Notes under the pieces: generated by a model
Seen by the model: the letters and a program-made list of their open reading frames with translations, nothing else
The model's database searches: none
What the model was told of the DNA's origin: nothing
Translations under genes and position numbers: made by a program
Part shown: one piece after another, positions 38,522 to 45,585 of the stretch
Layout of the letters: each line of letters begins with the position of its first letter
Numbering within the stretch: position 1 is the stretch's first letter
DNA from: JAOUEA01 sp963825685
GTDB lineage: Bacteria; Actinomycetota; UBA4738; HRBIN12
Direction of reading: 5' to 3'
Length of the DNA: 64,000 nt
Assembly: GCA_963825685.1 (NCBI GenBank)
Contig: CAWGUD010000008.1
Span: forward strand, 1 to 64,000

Positions 38522-39247
38522 TCAACCCGTGGCGCAGCGCCACGCGATCGCGAGCCGTTCGACACCGTTTGAGATCCTGGAACGCTTCGCCGCGCCGATC
38601 AGGAACCCCTCCGCCGGAACGAACCGCTCGACGAATCGACGCTGGTCGTCCTTGAATGCCTCAAGGGCCTCAGAGGTCCGCATGTCGATCTCGCGGTGCA
38701 GCCACTCGACCGGCGAGCACCGCATCACGTGCTGGATGTCCTGACGCATGAACTCCCGACGCTCTCCGTCGCTCCATGCCCACAGCATGGCCTCGGTCAC
38801 CAGCGCCCGCCCCGCCTCCGCGGCGCTGAATCCCCACAGCTCCGTGAGCACCAGTGCTGCTCGTTGGCGGGGCGTCAGCGCTGCGAGTGCCTCGTGCAGG
38901 ACCGCCGGGGCTTCGGCGGACCCCTCGTGCTCGCGTTCGGCGAAGTGGGGAAGGACACGTCGCAGCACCATCTGCCTGCGGTAGCGCTTCCGGAACGCGT
39001 TCGTCGCGACGCGATGCACGTAGCCGGCCGGATTGTCCATGCCCTGGACCCGGTCCCAGCGTTCCCAGACGGTTGTGAACGCTTCCTGGGCCAGCTCCTC
39101 GGCCTCGTCGCGATCCCCGGTGATGAGACAGAGCGTGCCGAAGAGGTGGTCGCGCTCGAGACGGAAGAATTCCTCGAACGTGAGCGGCACGGACAGGTCG
39201 GTGTCCGCGGCTCGTATCGCGTCGAGACGGAGTGCCTGTTTCGTCAT
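38522..39247 (-). CDS. ECF-like RNA polymerase sigma factor with atypical C terminus
   Basis: A 241-residue protein. Region 2 is clear: HLFGTLCLITGDRDEAEELAQ, then EAFTTVWERWDRVQGMDN and GYVHRVATNAFRKRYRR (core binding and -10 recognition). Region 4 begins normally with LAALTPRQRAALVLTELWG and FSAAEAGRAL. The expected recognition helix (a GxSxGTVxxR-like stretch) is then absent: the chain continues VTEAMLWAWSDGERREFMRQ and adds about 85 unfamiliar residues. The frame is open and I see no indel that would restore a standard end. No anti-sigma gene is adjacent. The start has only a weak ribosome site. Confidence 0.75.
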   Translation of the reverse strand: MTKQALRLDAIRAADTDLSVPLTFEEFFRLERDHLFGTLCLITGDRDEAEELAQEAFTTVWERWDRVQGMDNPAGYVHRVATNAFRKRYRRQMVLRRVLPHFAEREHEGSAEAPAVLHEALAALTPRQRAALVLTELWGFSAAEAGRALVTEAMLWAWSDGERREFMRQDIQHVMRCSPVEWLHREIDMRTSEALEAFKDDQRRFVERFVPAEGFLIGAAKRSRISNGVERLAIAWRCATG

Positions 39248-39462
39248 CTCGAGTCTCTAATCCACGAGGGATCGTCGAGATGTAGGCGACGGACCGAGAC
39301 GGTCGCCCGGTCGGAGCCATGCTACGCCGATGGGGTCCTCGGCTGTTGCGACGGGTCAGAGGGTGGATCTCACCGGGCGATAGGTCCTCCCCCCAAGGGG
39401 ACTGCCAGCCCTGGCGTCGTTCTCACGAAGGCGCACGGTGGGTCCGGAAGGGAGGCGAGCTG

Positions 39463-39723
39463 ATGGCGAGATGGGAAGGGTTCGTGCAGTGTCCGGGCTG
39501 CGGCTACGACCTGGCCACGGGTGAGGGAGAGCGGTCGTGTTCCTGGGGAGACTGCCCCTACCTGCCCGAGGACCTCGATGTGTTCTGCCCCAACTGCCGG
39601 TTCAACTTCATGACGGGGCAGGGCAATCCGCAGTGTGATCACCCGGGAGGTTGTGAGTATGGCGCCGAGGCACGCTCGCACGTGGTGAACCTGCAAGCGT
39701 GGGTCGCCGCGCACCCACGGTAG
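39463..39723 (+). CDS. Small protein with two zinc ribbons
   Basis: An 86-residue protein with eight cysteines in two similar units: CPGC then CSWGDC, and CPNC then CDHPGGC, each followed by a short strand (GYDLATGEG / RFNFMTGQG). The spacing fits two treble-clef or zinc-ribbon knuckles arising from internal duplication. There is no other domain and I do not recognise the family. GGGAGG precedes the ATG at good spacing. The 215-bp gap to the divergent sigma-like gene contains a short CCCCaaGGGG hairpin near 39391-39400. Confidence 0.65.
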   Translation: MARWEGFVQCPGCGYDLATGEGERSCSWGDCPYLPEDLDVFCPNCRFNFMTGQGNPQCDHPGGCEYGAEARSHVVNLQAWVAAHPR

Positions 39724-39759
39724 CGAGGGAGTCAGCAGCGACCACGGGCGGTTATCCGT

Positions 39760-40938
39760 TCAGCCGGCGGAGGACGACGCCCGGGCTCGCGCCTGCAGCC
39801 GCAGCACGATCGGGTCGACCACCTTCGCCGCGAGCGGCCCCGCAACCGCCATGAGCAGCACGTAGGCGCCCGCCAGCGAGGCGAGCTCCGGCTCGACCCC
39901 GCCGGCGGTGCCGATGCCCGCGATCGCGATCGAGAATTCGCCGCGTGCGACGAGCGCGACCCCCGCACGGAAGCGCCCCCTCGTCCTGATGCCCTCACGC
40001 CGGGCGCTCCACCACCCGGTCAGCACCTTGGTCGCGGCGGTGACGATCCCGAGGAGCACCGCGACGCCGATGATCGGCGGGATCGTGCCGGGGTCGATCG
40101 ACAGGCCGAAGAACACGAAGAAGATCGCCGCGAACAGGTCTCGCAGCGGCCCGAGCAGGTCGTGGGCTCGTTCCGCCGCCGGACCCGAGAGCATCAGGCC
40201 CACCAGGAACGCTCCCACGGCCGCCGAGATGCCGACGAGCTCGGAGAGCCCCGCCACCAGGAACGTGATCCCCACGATCGTGAGCACGAGCGTCTGGTCC
40301 GACCGGTGGAAGAGCGCGTCGCTGACGACGTGACCCCACCGTTGCGCCACGATCAGCAAGGCGATCACGACGGTCAGCGCGACCGCGAGCGTGAGGGCAC
40401 CCTCCGCGATGCCTGCCCCGCTCACGAGCACGGCGATGAGCGCAAGGTACCCGGCCATCACCAGATCCTCGATCACGAGGATCGAGATCACGACCGGGGT
40501 CTCGCGGTTCCCGAGCCATCGCAGGTCGTCGAGCAGCCGCGCGACGATGCCCGACGACGAGATGTACGTGATGCCCCCCAGGAACACCGCCGCGACCACC
40601 CCCCAGCCGAGCAGCAGCCCCGCGACGAGCCCCGGCGTGAAGTTGAGCGCGAGGTCGACGACGCCGGCAGGAGCGTGACGGCGCAGCCCCGAGGTCAACT
40701 CGGCGGCCGAGTACTCGAGCCCGAGCATGAAGAGCAGCAGGATCACGCCGACCTCGGCCCCGAGCTCGATGAACTCCTCGGCGGTCAGCAATGGGAAGAC
40801 GCCCCCGTCGCCGAACGCCAGGCCGGCGAGCAGGAACAGCGGCGATGCGGGGAGCCGGTACCGAGCCGCGAGACGCGCGAGCAGCGCCAGCCCCACCACG
40901 ACCCCGCCGAGCTCCAGCAGGAACGCCGGCTCGACCAT
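39760..40938 (-). CDS. khtU: K+/H+ antiporter membrane subunit KhtU-like (CPA2 family)
   Basis: A 392-residue protein with about 12 membrane helices of the monovalent cation:proton antiporter-2 fold. Marks: LFLLAGLAFGDGG, LFMLGLEYSAAEL, ITYISSSGIVARLL with the unwound helix, VISILVIEDLVMAGYLAL (the acidic residues of the ion site), and ALVARGEFSIAIAGIG. It follows the KhtT-like regulatory subunit by 6 nt in the same operon, as in Bacillus-type potassium/proton antiporters that eject K+ or NH4+ at high pH. Confidence 0.88.
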   Translation of the reverse strand: MVEPAFLLELGGVVVGLALLARLAARYRLPASPLFLLAGLAFGDGGVFPLLTAEEFIELGAEVGVILLLFMLGLEYSAAELTSGLRRHAPAGVVDLALNFTPGLVAGLLLGWGVVAAVFLGGITYISSSGIVARLLDDLRWLGNRETPVVISILVIEDLVMAGYLALIAVLVSGAGIAEGALTLAVALTVVIALLIVAQRWGHVVSDALFHRSDQTLVLTIVGITFLVAGLSELVGISAAVGAFLVGLMLSGPAAERAHDLLGPLRDLFAAIFFVFFGLSIDPGTIPPIIGVAVLLGIVTAATKVLTGWWSARREGIRTRGRFRAGVALVARGEFSIAIAGIGTAGGVEPELASLAGAYVLLMAVAGPLAAKVVDPIVLRLQARARASSSAG

Positions 40939-40944
40939 GTGTGT

Positions 40945-41430
40945 CTAGCCGGTCCGCAGGATCACGACGAGGTCTTCGATACCCCTCGGGGTGCCGACGA
41001 CCACCAGGGTGTCGCCCGCCTCGAGCCCGTGCTCGGGGCCGGGGGCCGGGATCGGGTCCTCACCACGGACGATCGCGACGATCGAGACGCCGGTGCGGGT
41101 CCGTGCTCCCGTGTCGCCGATCGTGCGGCCGGCGAAGGGGGAGTCGTCGCCGATCGGCAGCCAGTCGATCGCGAGACCCTCGATGCGCTGGCGGAGCCGG
41201 CCGAGGTCTTCCACCACGCGGGACGAACCCAGCAGCTCGGCGAGCGTGCGCGCGTCCTCTTCATCGAGCGCCAGTGACTCGCTGACCGAGTCGGGGTCGT
41301 GCGGATCGTAGACGAGTAGGTCGACCCGTCCCGTCTGATGCTGCAACACGCCGAGCCGGGTGCCGCCCTTCGTCTCGAACTCGAAGCGCACACCCAGACC
41401 GGGGAGCGGGGTCTCGCTCACCGTCGCCAT
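40945..41430 (-). CDS. khtT: KhtT-like regulatory subunit with TrkA-C (RCK_C) domain
   Basis: A 161-residue cytoplasmic protein. The N-terminal half (LPGLGVRFEFETKGGTRLGV, LLVYDPHDPDSV) resembles the KhtT N domain. The C-terminal half is an RCK_C fold (IDWLPIGDDSPFAGRTIGD, VSIVAIVRGEDPIPAPGPEH, LEAGDTLVVVGTPRGIEDL), which in relatives binds cyclic di-AMP. It lies immediately upstream of the antiporter gene, so it is the likely gating subunit. Confidence 0.88.
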   Translation of the reverse strand: MATVSETPLPGLGVRFEFETKGGTRLGVLQHQTGRVDLLVYDPHDPDSVSESLALDEEDARTLAELLGSSRVVEDLGRLRQRIEGLAIDWLPIGDDSPFAGRTIGDTGARTRTGVSIVAIVRGEDPIPAPGPEHGLEAGDTLVVVGTPRGIEDLVVILRTG

Positions 41431-41465
41431 GAGCCCATCTTCGCAGCTGCGACGGGCGGCGCGGG

Positions 41466-42635
41466 CTAAGAGAGCCGACCGTAGTACAGCTGGGGCACGC
41501 CCTCGATCTCGGTGAACTCGCCTCCGACGTGCAGCCTCCCTGCGCTGACGAAGACCGACCAGACCCCGAAGTAAAGCGGTTTGACGTCCGGATCCCATGC
41601 CGGGTCGAGATCACCGGTATCGGCATCCAGTGCTGCCAATCGCAGGCGCCGCTCGCAGTTCCCAGTCGGGTGCTTGTTGCTCCCGCACTGGATCCCCCGT
41701 TCCGCCGCGACCCACTTGAAGTGACCGCCGACCACGATCTGCTCGGCATCGAAACGATCGACCGCCTGGGATGCCCCCGATGTGTCGATCTTCCAGACCA
41801 GTCCTCCGTCGGAGATCCGATACCGCGCCGCGAAGTCCGATCCGCCGACCGCGGCGAACAGGGCATCGCTCCCGGCGTCGACGAACATGTCGATGCCTCG
41901 CGGGTTGGTCCCGAGCGGGCCCCCGAGGGCCCACGATCCGGGTTCGCCGCTCACCGGGTCGAGCTTGGCGATGATGCGGTGTGGCTCACCGTTGAGGAAG
42001 TCGAACGCACCGGAGACGAACACGTCCCCATCCGGTGCGAACGCGAGGTCGAGGATCACGGGGCCGTTCGCAGATGACGCGCTCACCGTGGGTGTCTGGC
42101 TCTCGAACGCGGTGTCCCGCGCACCAGACGGGTTGTATCGACGCAGGTACGGCTTGCCTGCGTACACCCCACCGTTCGGGTCGGCAAGCACAGCGAACGT
42201 CGTCGGGGCGTTCGACGAGAACGGGAGCACGTGCCCGTCAGCGGGATCGATGGCGATCAGGTTGCGCCGGCCCGATCCGTCGACCGAGTCGAACTTGCCT
42301 CCCGCGTAGAGCACGCCACCGCCGAAGTCCAGGTCGTACACGATCGGAGCCGCCCCCCCCACCTTCGGTAGGTGCAGGCCGGCGACGGGTGCTCCGGTCT
42401 CGGCGTTCACGGCTGCGAGGCCACTGACGACGATCATCGAACCGCCGGCAGCGCTGGAACGAAGTCGTGTGAAGCTCCCACCGATCCAGATCGTCGATCC
42501 CACCTTCTCGAGCGTGCGAACCGGACCGTTCACCATCCACGTGTCGTCCGGCTGCTGCGACGGAAGGGCGAACGCCGGTCCTGCCGTTCCCAACACCAGC
42601 GCGAAGATGGAACCGAGCAGCGCGAGCCGCCTCAT
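41466..42635 (-). CDS. Secreted beta-propeller protein
   Basis: A 389-residue exported protein with signal peptide MRRLALLGSIFALVLGTAGPAFA. Repeats of about 50 residues carry phrases such as GSTIWIGGSFTRLRSS, GGVLYAGGKFDSVDG, GDVFVSGAFDFLNG, QIVVGGHFKWVAAERG and GRLHVGGEFTEIEGVP, the pattern of PQQ- or delta-60-like propeller blades. CGSNKHPTGNC may form a disulfide. There is no catalytic motif. AGGAGG at 8 nt marks the start. Confidence 0.8.
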   Translation of the reverse strand: MRRLALLGSIFALVLGTAGPAFALPSQQPDDTWMVNGPVRTLEKVGSTIWIGGSFTRLRSSAAGGSMIVVSGLAAVNAETGAPVAGLHLPKVGGAAPIVYDLDFGGGVLYAGGKFDSVDGSGRRNLIAIDPADGHVLPFSSNAPTTFAVLADPNGGVYAGKPYLRRYNPSGARDTAFESQTPTVSASSANGPVILDLAFAPDGDVFVSGAFDFLNGEPHRIIAKLDPVSGEPGSWALGGPLGTNPRGIDMFVDAGSDALFAAVGGSDFAARYRISDGGLVWKIDTSGASQAVDRFDAEQIVVGGHFKWVAAERGIQCGSNKHPTGNCERRLRLAALDADTGDLDPAWDPDVKPLYFGVWSVFVSAGRLHVGGEFTEIEGVPQLYYGRLS

Positions 42636-42780
42636 GAGAGCCTCCTGGATCCACCATAGAGGAGAGGTGCATGCATGCGCAACCTGGGTGGATCACCAGA
42701 CCGGGGAGGGGGTCTCACTCACCGTCGCCTACGGGGGCCCCATCTTCGGCAGCTGCGGACGGTCCGGTCGGGAACACCTG

Positions 42781-43242
42781 TCACCCGGCGAGCGCCCGCT
42801 GGGCGTTCGGCACCGTCTTCGAGGGCGAGACCTTGTACCAGGCCTGCTCGATGCGGCCGTCCTCGTCGACGAGGAACGACGACCTGATGACGCCCATGTA
42901 GGCCTTCCCGTAGAGCTTCTTCTCTCCCCATGTGCCCCAGGCGTCGGCCACGGCGTGGTCGGTGTCGGCGAGCAAGGGGAACCCCAGCGAGAACTTCCGG
43001 TCGAAGGCGAGCTGCGCGCCCGGCTCGTCGGGCGAGATGCCGACCACGTCGACCCCGAGGTCCACGAACTCCTGGCGGTGATCGCGCACGTCGCAGGACT
43101 GCGTGGTGCAGCCGGGGGTGTCGGCCTTCGGATAGAAGTAGATGAGCACCTTCCGTCCTCGGAAGTCTTCGAGCCGCACGGTCTCGCCGTGCTGGTCGGT
43201 GAGGGCGAACGGAGGCGCGGCATCTCCGACGTCGAGGTTCAT
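42781..43242 (-). CDS. bcp: Thioredoxin-dependent peroxiredoxin, Bcp type
   Basis: Reduces peroxides with thioredoxin. The 153-residue protein has the peroxidatic motif FYPKADTPGCTTQSCDVRDH (PxxxTxxC) with a second cysteine five residues on, as in atypical 2-Cys BCP enzymes. GDAAPPFALTDQHGETVRL opens the thioredoxin fold and GKAYMGVIRSSFLVDEDG is conserved. Cytoplasmic. Confidence 0.95.
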   Translation of the reverse strand: MNLDVGDAAPPFALTDQHGETVRLEDFRGRKVLIYFYPKADTPGCTTQSCDVRDHRQEFVDLGVDVVGISPDEPGAQLAFDRKFSLGFPLLADTDHAVADAWGTWGEKKLYGKAYMGVIRSSFLVDEDGRIEQAWYKVSPSKTVPNAQRALAG

Positions 43243-43256
43243 CGTGTCACCTTAGC

Positions 43257-43364
43257 GCGACGATCGACTCGTTCTTCGACGACAGCGCGGGGGGTTCGCT
43301 CTACTACGAGCGGCTGCGCTGCCGGGACTTCGCGTCCGACATCTACAGCGAACCGGTGTTGTAA
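43257..43364 (+). pseudogene. Possible C-terminal gene remnant
   Basis: An open 35-codon stretch reads TIDSFFDDSAGGSLYYERLR then CRDFASDIYSEPVL and stops at 43362. It has normal composition but no start or ribosome site and runs upstream into the antisense of bcp. It may be the tail of a lost gene. The family is not recognised. Confidence 0.3.
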
Positions 43365-43373
43365 TTCGGACGA

Positions 43374-43402
43374 TTGCGCGACACGGGGGTGGATGCTACG
43401 GT
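43374..43402 (+). promoter_or_regulatory. Predicted promoter of the RNHCP leader
   Basis: TTGCGC (43374-43379) and TACGGT (43397-43402) are separated by exactly 17 bp, a good vegetative-type promoter. Transcription would begin near 43409, just before a GCCGCG-gatat-CGCGGC hairpin (43410-43426), leaving about 40 nt before the leader peptide. Confidence 0.5.
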
Positions 43403-43450
43403 CGCGGTCGCCGCGGATATCGCGGCCTGACCGAGAGGGGGTGGGACAAC

Positions 43451-43510
43451 ATGGCAACCGGGATGGTGGTCATCGCGTCGCGCCTCGGCGGTCCGCTGGG
43501 CTCTTCCTAA
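43451..43510 (+). CDS. 19-residue leader peptide upstream of RNHCP gene
   Basis: The short reading MATGMVVIASRLGGPLGSS starts at ATG 43451 and ends with TAA at 43508-43510. A strong purine-rich ribosome site (GAGAGGGGGTGGG, 43433-43445) precedes it. Its 3' half overlaps RNA segment 2 of the pairing system described in the next entry, so ribosome position on this peptide would decide the fold downstream. The hydrophobic VVIA stretch is loosely like stalling motifs (IFVI, IAVV) of erm leader peptides; that comparison is inference only. Confidence 0.6.
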   Translation: MATGMVVIASRLGGPLGSS

Positions 43511-43565
43511 CGAGCCGGACCCTCCAAGGCGCGACGGCGCGTGCTACCCGTCGCTTGGAGGTTCC
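43476..43565 (+). promoter_or_regulatory. Attenuator-like RNA with mutually exclusive hairpins sequestering the RNHCP ribosome site
   Basis: Three segments are visible. Segment 3 (43517-43537) pairs with segment 4 (43548-43565): GCGACGG with CCGTCGC, CCTCCAA with TTGGAGG, and GGA with TCC, 17 pairs in all with one 3-nt bulge and one mismatch. This buries the ribosome site TTGGAGG (43555-43561). Segment 3 pairs instead with segment 2 inside the leader peptide gene (43476-43494): CGTCGCGCCT is fully complementary to AGGCGCGACG (43527-43536) and the helix continues through GG, GG and TCCG. The two folds cannot coexist. Folding 2:3 frees the ribosome site; folding 3:4 closes it. Confidence 0.65.
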
Positions 43566-43566
43566 C

Positions 43567-43941
43567 ATGTCACGCGATCAACGTCGCGGTCAGGATCGTG
43601 ACCGCACGTCATCCTTCAGATGCGGATACTGCCGTCTGGATGTCCCGACGGATGCCGTCGGAACGGCGCACCGCAACCATTGCCCGAACTGCCTGTGGAG
43701 TCGCCACCTGGACGACGACACGCCCGGCGATCGAGACGCGCACTGTGGTGCGCTCATGGAGCCGATCGCGATCACGGTTCGGGGCGACGGCGAGTGGGTG
43801 TTGGTGCACCGTTGCCGAAGCTGCGACGCACTCTCCCTGAATCGGAGTGCGGGCGACGACAACCCACTGATCCTGCTCCGCGTGGCCGTGAGGCCACTGT
43901 CACAACCGCCGTTCCCGATCGAGAGGATCGGCCTCATATGA
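43567..43941 (+). CDS. RNHCP domain protein
   Basis: A 124-residue protein. The core has CGYCRLDVP followed by the name-giving motif HRNHCPNCLWSRHLDDD, then DAHCGALMEPIAI and VHRCRSCDALSLNR: four Cys pairs or singles that suggest one or two zinc sites. The RNHCP family has no assigned biochemical function. GGAGG lies 5 nt before the ATG and is part of the hairpin described above, so expression is probably under translational control by the leader peptide. That makes a role linked to translation or a ribosome-targeting stress plausible, as inference. Confidence 0.85.
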   Translation: MSRDQRRGQDRDRTSSFRCGYCRLDVPTDAVGTAHRNHCPNCLWSRHLDDDTPGDRDAHCGALMEPIAITVRGDGEWVLVHRCRSCDALSLNRSAGDDNPLILLRVAVRPLSQPPFPIERIGLI

Positions 43942-43964
43942 GCGGTGGCCGGGATCCCCCCGTA

Positions 43965-45224
43965 CTACCCCTGGAACCTCGCGATCGCGCTTCCTTGCGA
44001 CGTCGAGCCGGTGACGACGATCTTCCCGAGCCGCACGGTCACTCCTCGCGCCGAGTCCTCACCGGGCCCCACGTCGAGGGTCACGACCCCGTCGCCTCCG
44101 AAGGTCGCATCGGGCCGTCCGGTGCCCGTGAGTCGCGCGACGGTCCAGGCCGGTTGTTGATCGGAGGTGCCGGGCCGCGACGATCCCACCACGACGACCT
44201 TGTTCCCCTGCAGCGCAAGATCGGGGCGCGATCCAGCGAGGCCGATCGTCGTCGTGCCGGCCGCCCCGAACGAAGGATCGGGCGATCCATCACTCATGGT
44301 CCGAGCGACCAGCGTCGCACCCAGGTGATCGTCGGTGAACGAGAGCATGATCGCACCCGTCGTCGGCGAGACGGCGACCGAAGCAGGCCACCAGCCTGGC
44401 GGCCCTGGGAACGGGGTGTAGCCGTTGGTGCCGAACGCGCCGTCGAGCGTTCCGTTGGGGTTGAGTCTGGTCACGCAAGGGTCCCCCCCATAGGGCCCGA
44501 CGATCGGGTCGATCGTTGACCCCCGACCGATCACGACGAGCTTGCGATCGGCCTGGACGGCGAGGTCGGAGACCCCCTCGCACCGACGGGCCCACGCCAC
44601 GCCGCCGTTCCCGAAGCTCCACCGACGGGCACCGCTCGGGTCCCACTGCAGCAGCAGCGAGACGTCGGTGTCGATGTCGTTCGGGTACTCCAGTGAATCC
44701 ACCGCTACGGTGATGCGGCCCAGCGAGTCGATCGCGATGCCCGTGATCACCGGGTAGTCGCCTTCCCATGGGTCCGTCAGGTGGGTCACGGCCCATCCGT
44801 CGCCGCTGAACGTGAGGTCGCGGCGGCCAGTCGCGGTGAGCCGTTCCACCGCGATCTCGCTGCCGAACACCTCCCCAGGCCCCACGTGGCCGGTAACGAC
44901 GATCCGCCCGTCCGCCTGCAGGGCGAGCCCTCTCGGAGAGGGGATCCGCAGCGTGGCCCGACCGTCTCCCTCGAACGTCGTGTCGAGCACCCCGGACGTC
45001 GTGTAGCGCATGGCGACCGGACGCGCCGTCGCATCGACCACGCCGACGATCACGATCTTGCCATCTGCCTGCACCGTCGACGCAGCGACCGTGACACCCG
45101 CGACGAGCTTCATCCCGTCGTCGCTGAACGTCGTATCGAGATCACCCGCCGCGGCCCCGGCGGTCGTCGACATCGCCACGAGACCGATCTCCAGCACCCA
45201 GATCAACAGCGATCGTCCGCGCAT
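43965..45224 (-). CDS. Secreted delta-60 repeat protein
   Basis: A 419-residue exported protein with signal peptide (LLIWVLEIGLVAMSTTAGAAA). It has about six delta-60 repeats; each ends in a phrase like GDLDTTFSDDG, GVLDTTFEGDG, GRRDLTFSGDG, GTLDGAFGTNG, GSPDPSFGAAG or GRPDATFGGDG, and has VQADGKIVIVG-type strands. Delta-60 repeats form propeller-like or solenoid surfaces; ligand unknown. Convergent with the RNHCP gene (23-nt gap). Confidence 0.85.
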   Translation of the reverse strand: MRGRSLLIWVLEIGLVAMSTTAGAAAGDLDTTFSDDGMKLVAGVTVAASTVQADGKIVIVGVVDATARPVAMRYTTSGVLDTTFEGDGRATLRIPSPRGLALQADGRIVVTGHVGPGEVFGSEIAVERLTATGRRDLTFSGDGWAVTHLTDPWEGDYPVITGIAIDSLGRITVAVDSLEYPNDIDTDVSLLLQWDPSGARRWSFGNGGVAWARRCEGVSDLAVQADRKLVVIGRGSTIDPIVGPYGGDPCVTRLNPNGTLDGAFGTNGYTPFPGPPGWWPASVAVSPTTGAIMLSFTDDHLGATLVARTMSDGSPDPSFGAAGTTTIGLAGSRPDLALQGNKVVVVGSSRPGTSDQQPAWTVARLTGTGRPDATFGGDGVVTLDVGPGEDSARGVTVRLGKIVVTGSTSQGSAIARFQG

Positions 45225-45338
45225 CGCTCTCGCCCCCAGCCCTGTCGCGCTGATGCCATCGTGCGACGCACGGGCGTGCTCTGGCCAAGGCGATGGACCC
45301 TCGGCCCGGGGGACCGGCTCGGGTATGCTGTCGCTCCT

Positions 45339-45413
45339 GCGCCCCTAGCTCAGTCCGGATAGAGCGTCGACTACGGATCCTGCGCCCCTGGGTCTCCTAC
45401 TCTCGGGGTCGCG
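45339..45413 (+). pseudogene. Degenerate tRNA-Arg copy
   Basis: The first 41 bases match the intact tRNA-Arg at 49013 (GCGCCCCTAGCTCAGTCCGG, then ATAGAGCGTC) with one base deleted in the anticodon stem. The variable loop and T-arm are scrambled (CTGCGCCCCTGGG) and the acceptor 3' strand reads CTCGGGGTCGCG. It cannot fold as a tRNA. The flanking 345 bases (45225-45338 and 45414-45585) hold no intact gene. Confidence 0.7.
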
Positions 45414-45433
45414 TTCGGTTGGTCGTGCGGGTG

Positions 45434-45582
45434 CTAGGTCCCGAGTTCAGGGGGTAGTGCCTCAGGATCGGCGTCGGCCCCACCTTCGAGTGCGTCGATC
45501 TCAGCGGCCTCATCGCTCCACGAGGCCCCCGCTCGTCCGACGGGTCGCTCGCCGTTCGGCTGTCATGGCCTGTGCCGCCCAT
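45434..45582 (-). pseudogene. Gene-tail fragment similar to 48826-49003
   Basis: Reading toward 45434, the codons give SGGLVER, a one-base slip, then SDEAAEIDALEGGADADPEA and a stop. A second fragment at 48826-49003 ends LVELWAAEIEALESGADPDP. The two share about three quarters of their bases over some 50 nt. Both look like ends of one lost gene family; the function is unknown. Confidence 0.45.
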
Positions 45583-45585
45583 ACG

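Noticed and set aside
42647..42694. GATCCACC / GGTGGATC inverted repeat with a 31-nt loop upstream of the secreted propeller gene
   Set aside because: Loop is long, there is no T run or known operator match, and it could arise by chance; not listed as a site.
43451..43510. Reading the RNHCP hairpin as a simple transcription terminator
   Set aside because: There is no U run after the stem, and the 3' arm is exactly the ribosome site of the next gene, which favours translational control.
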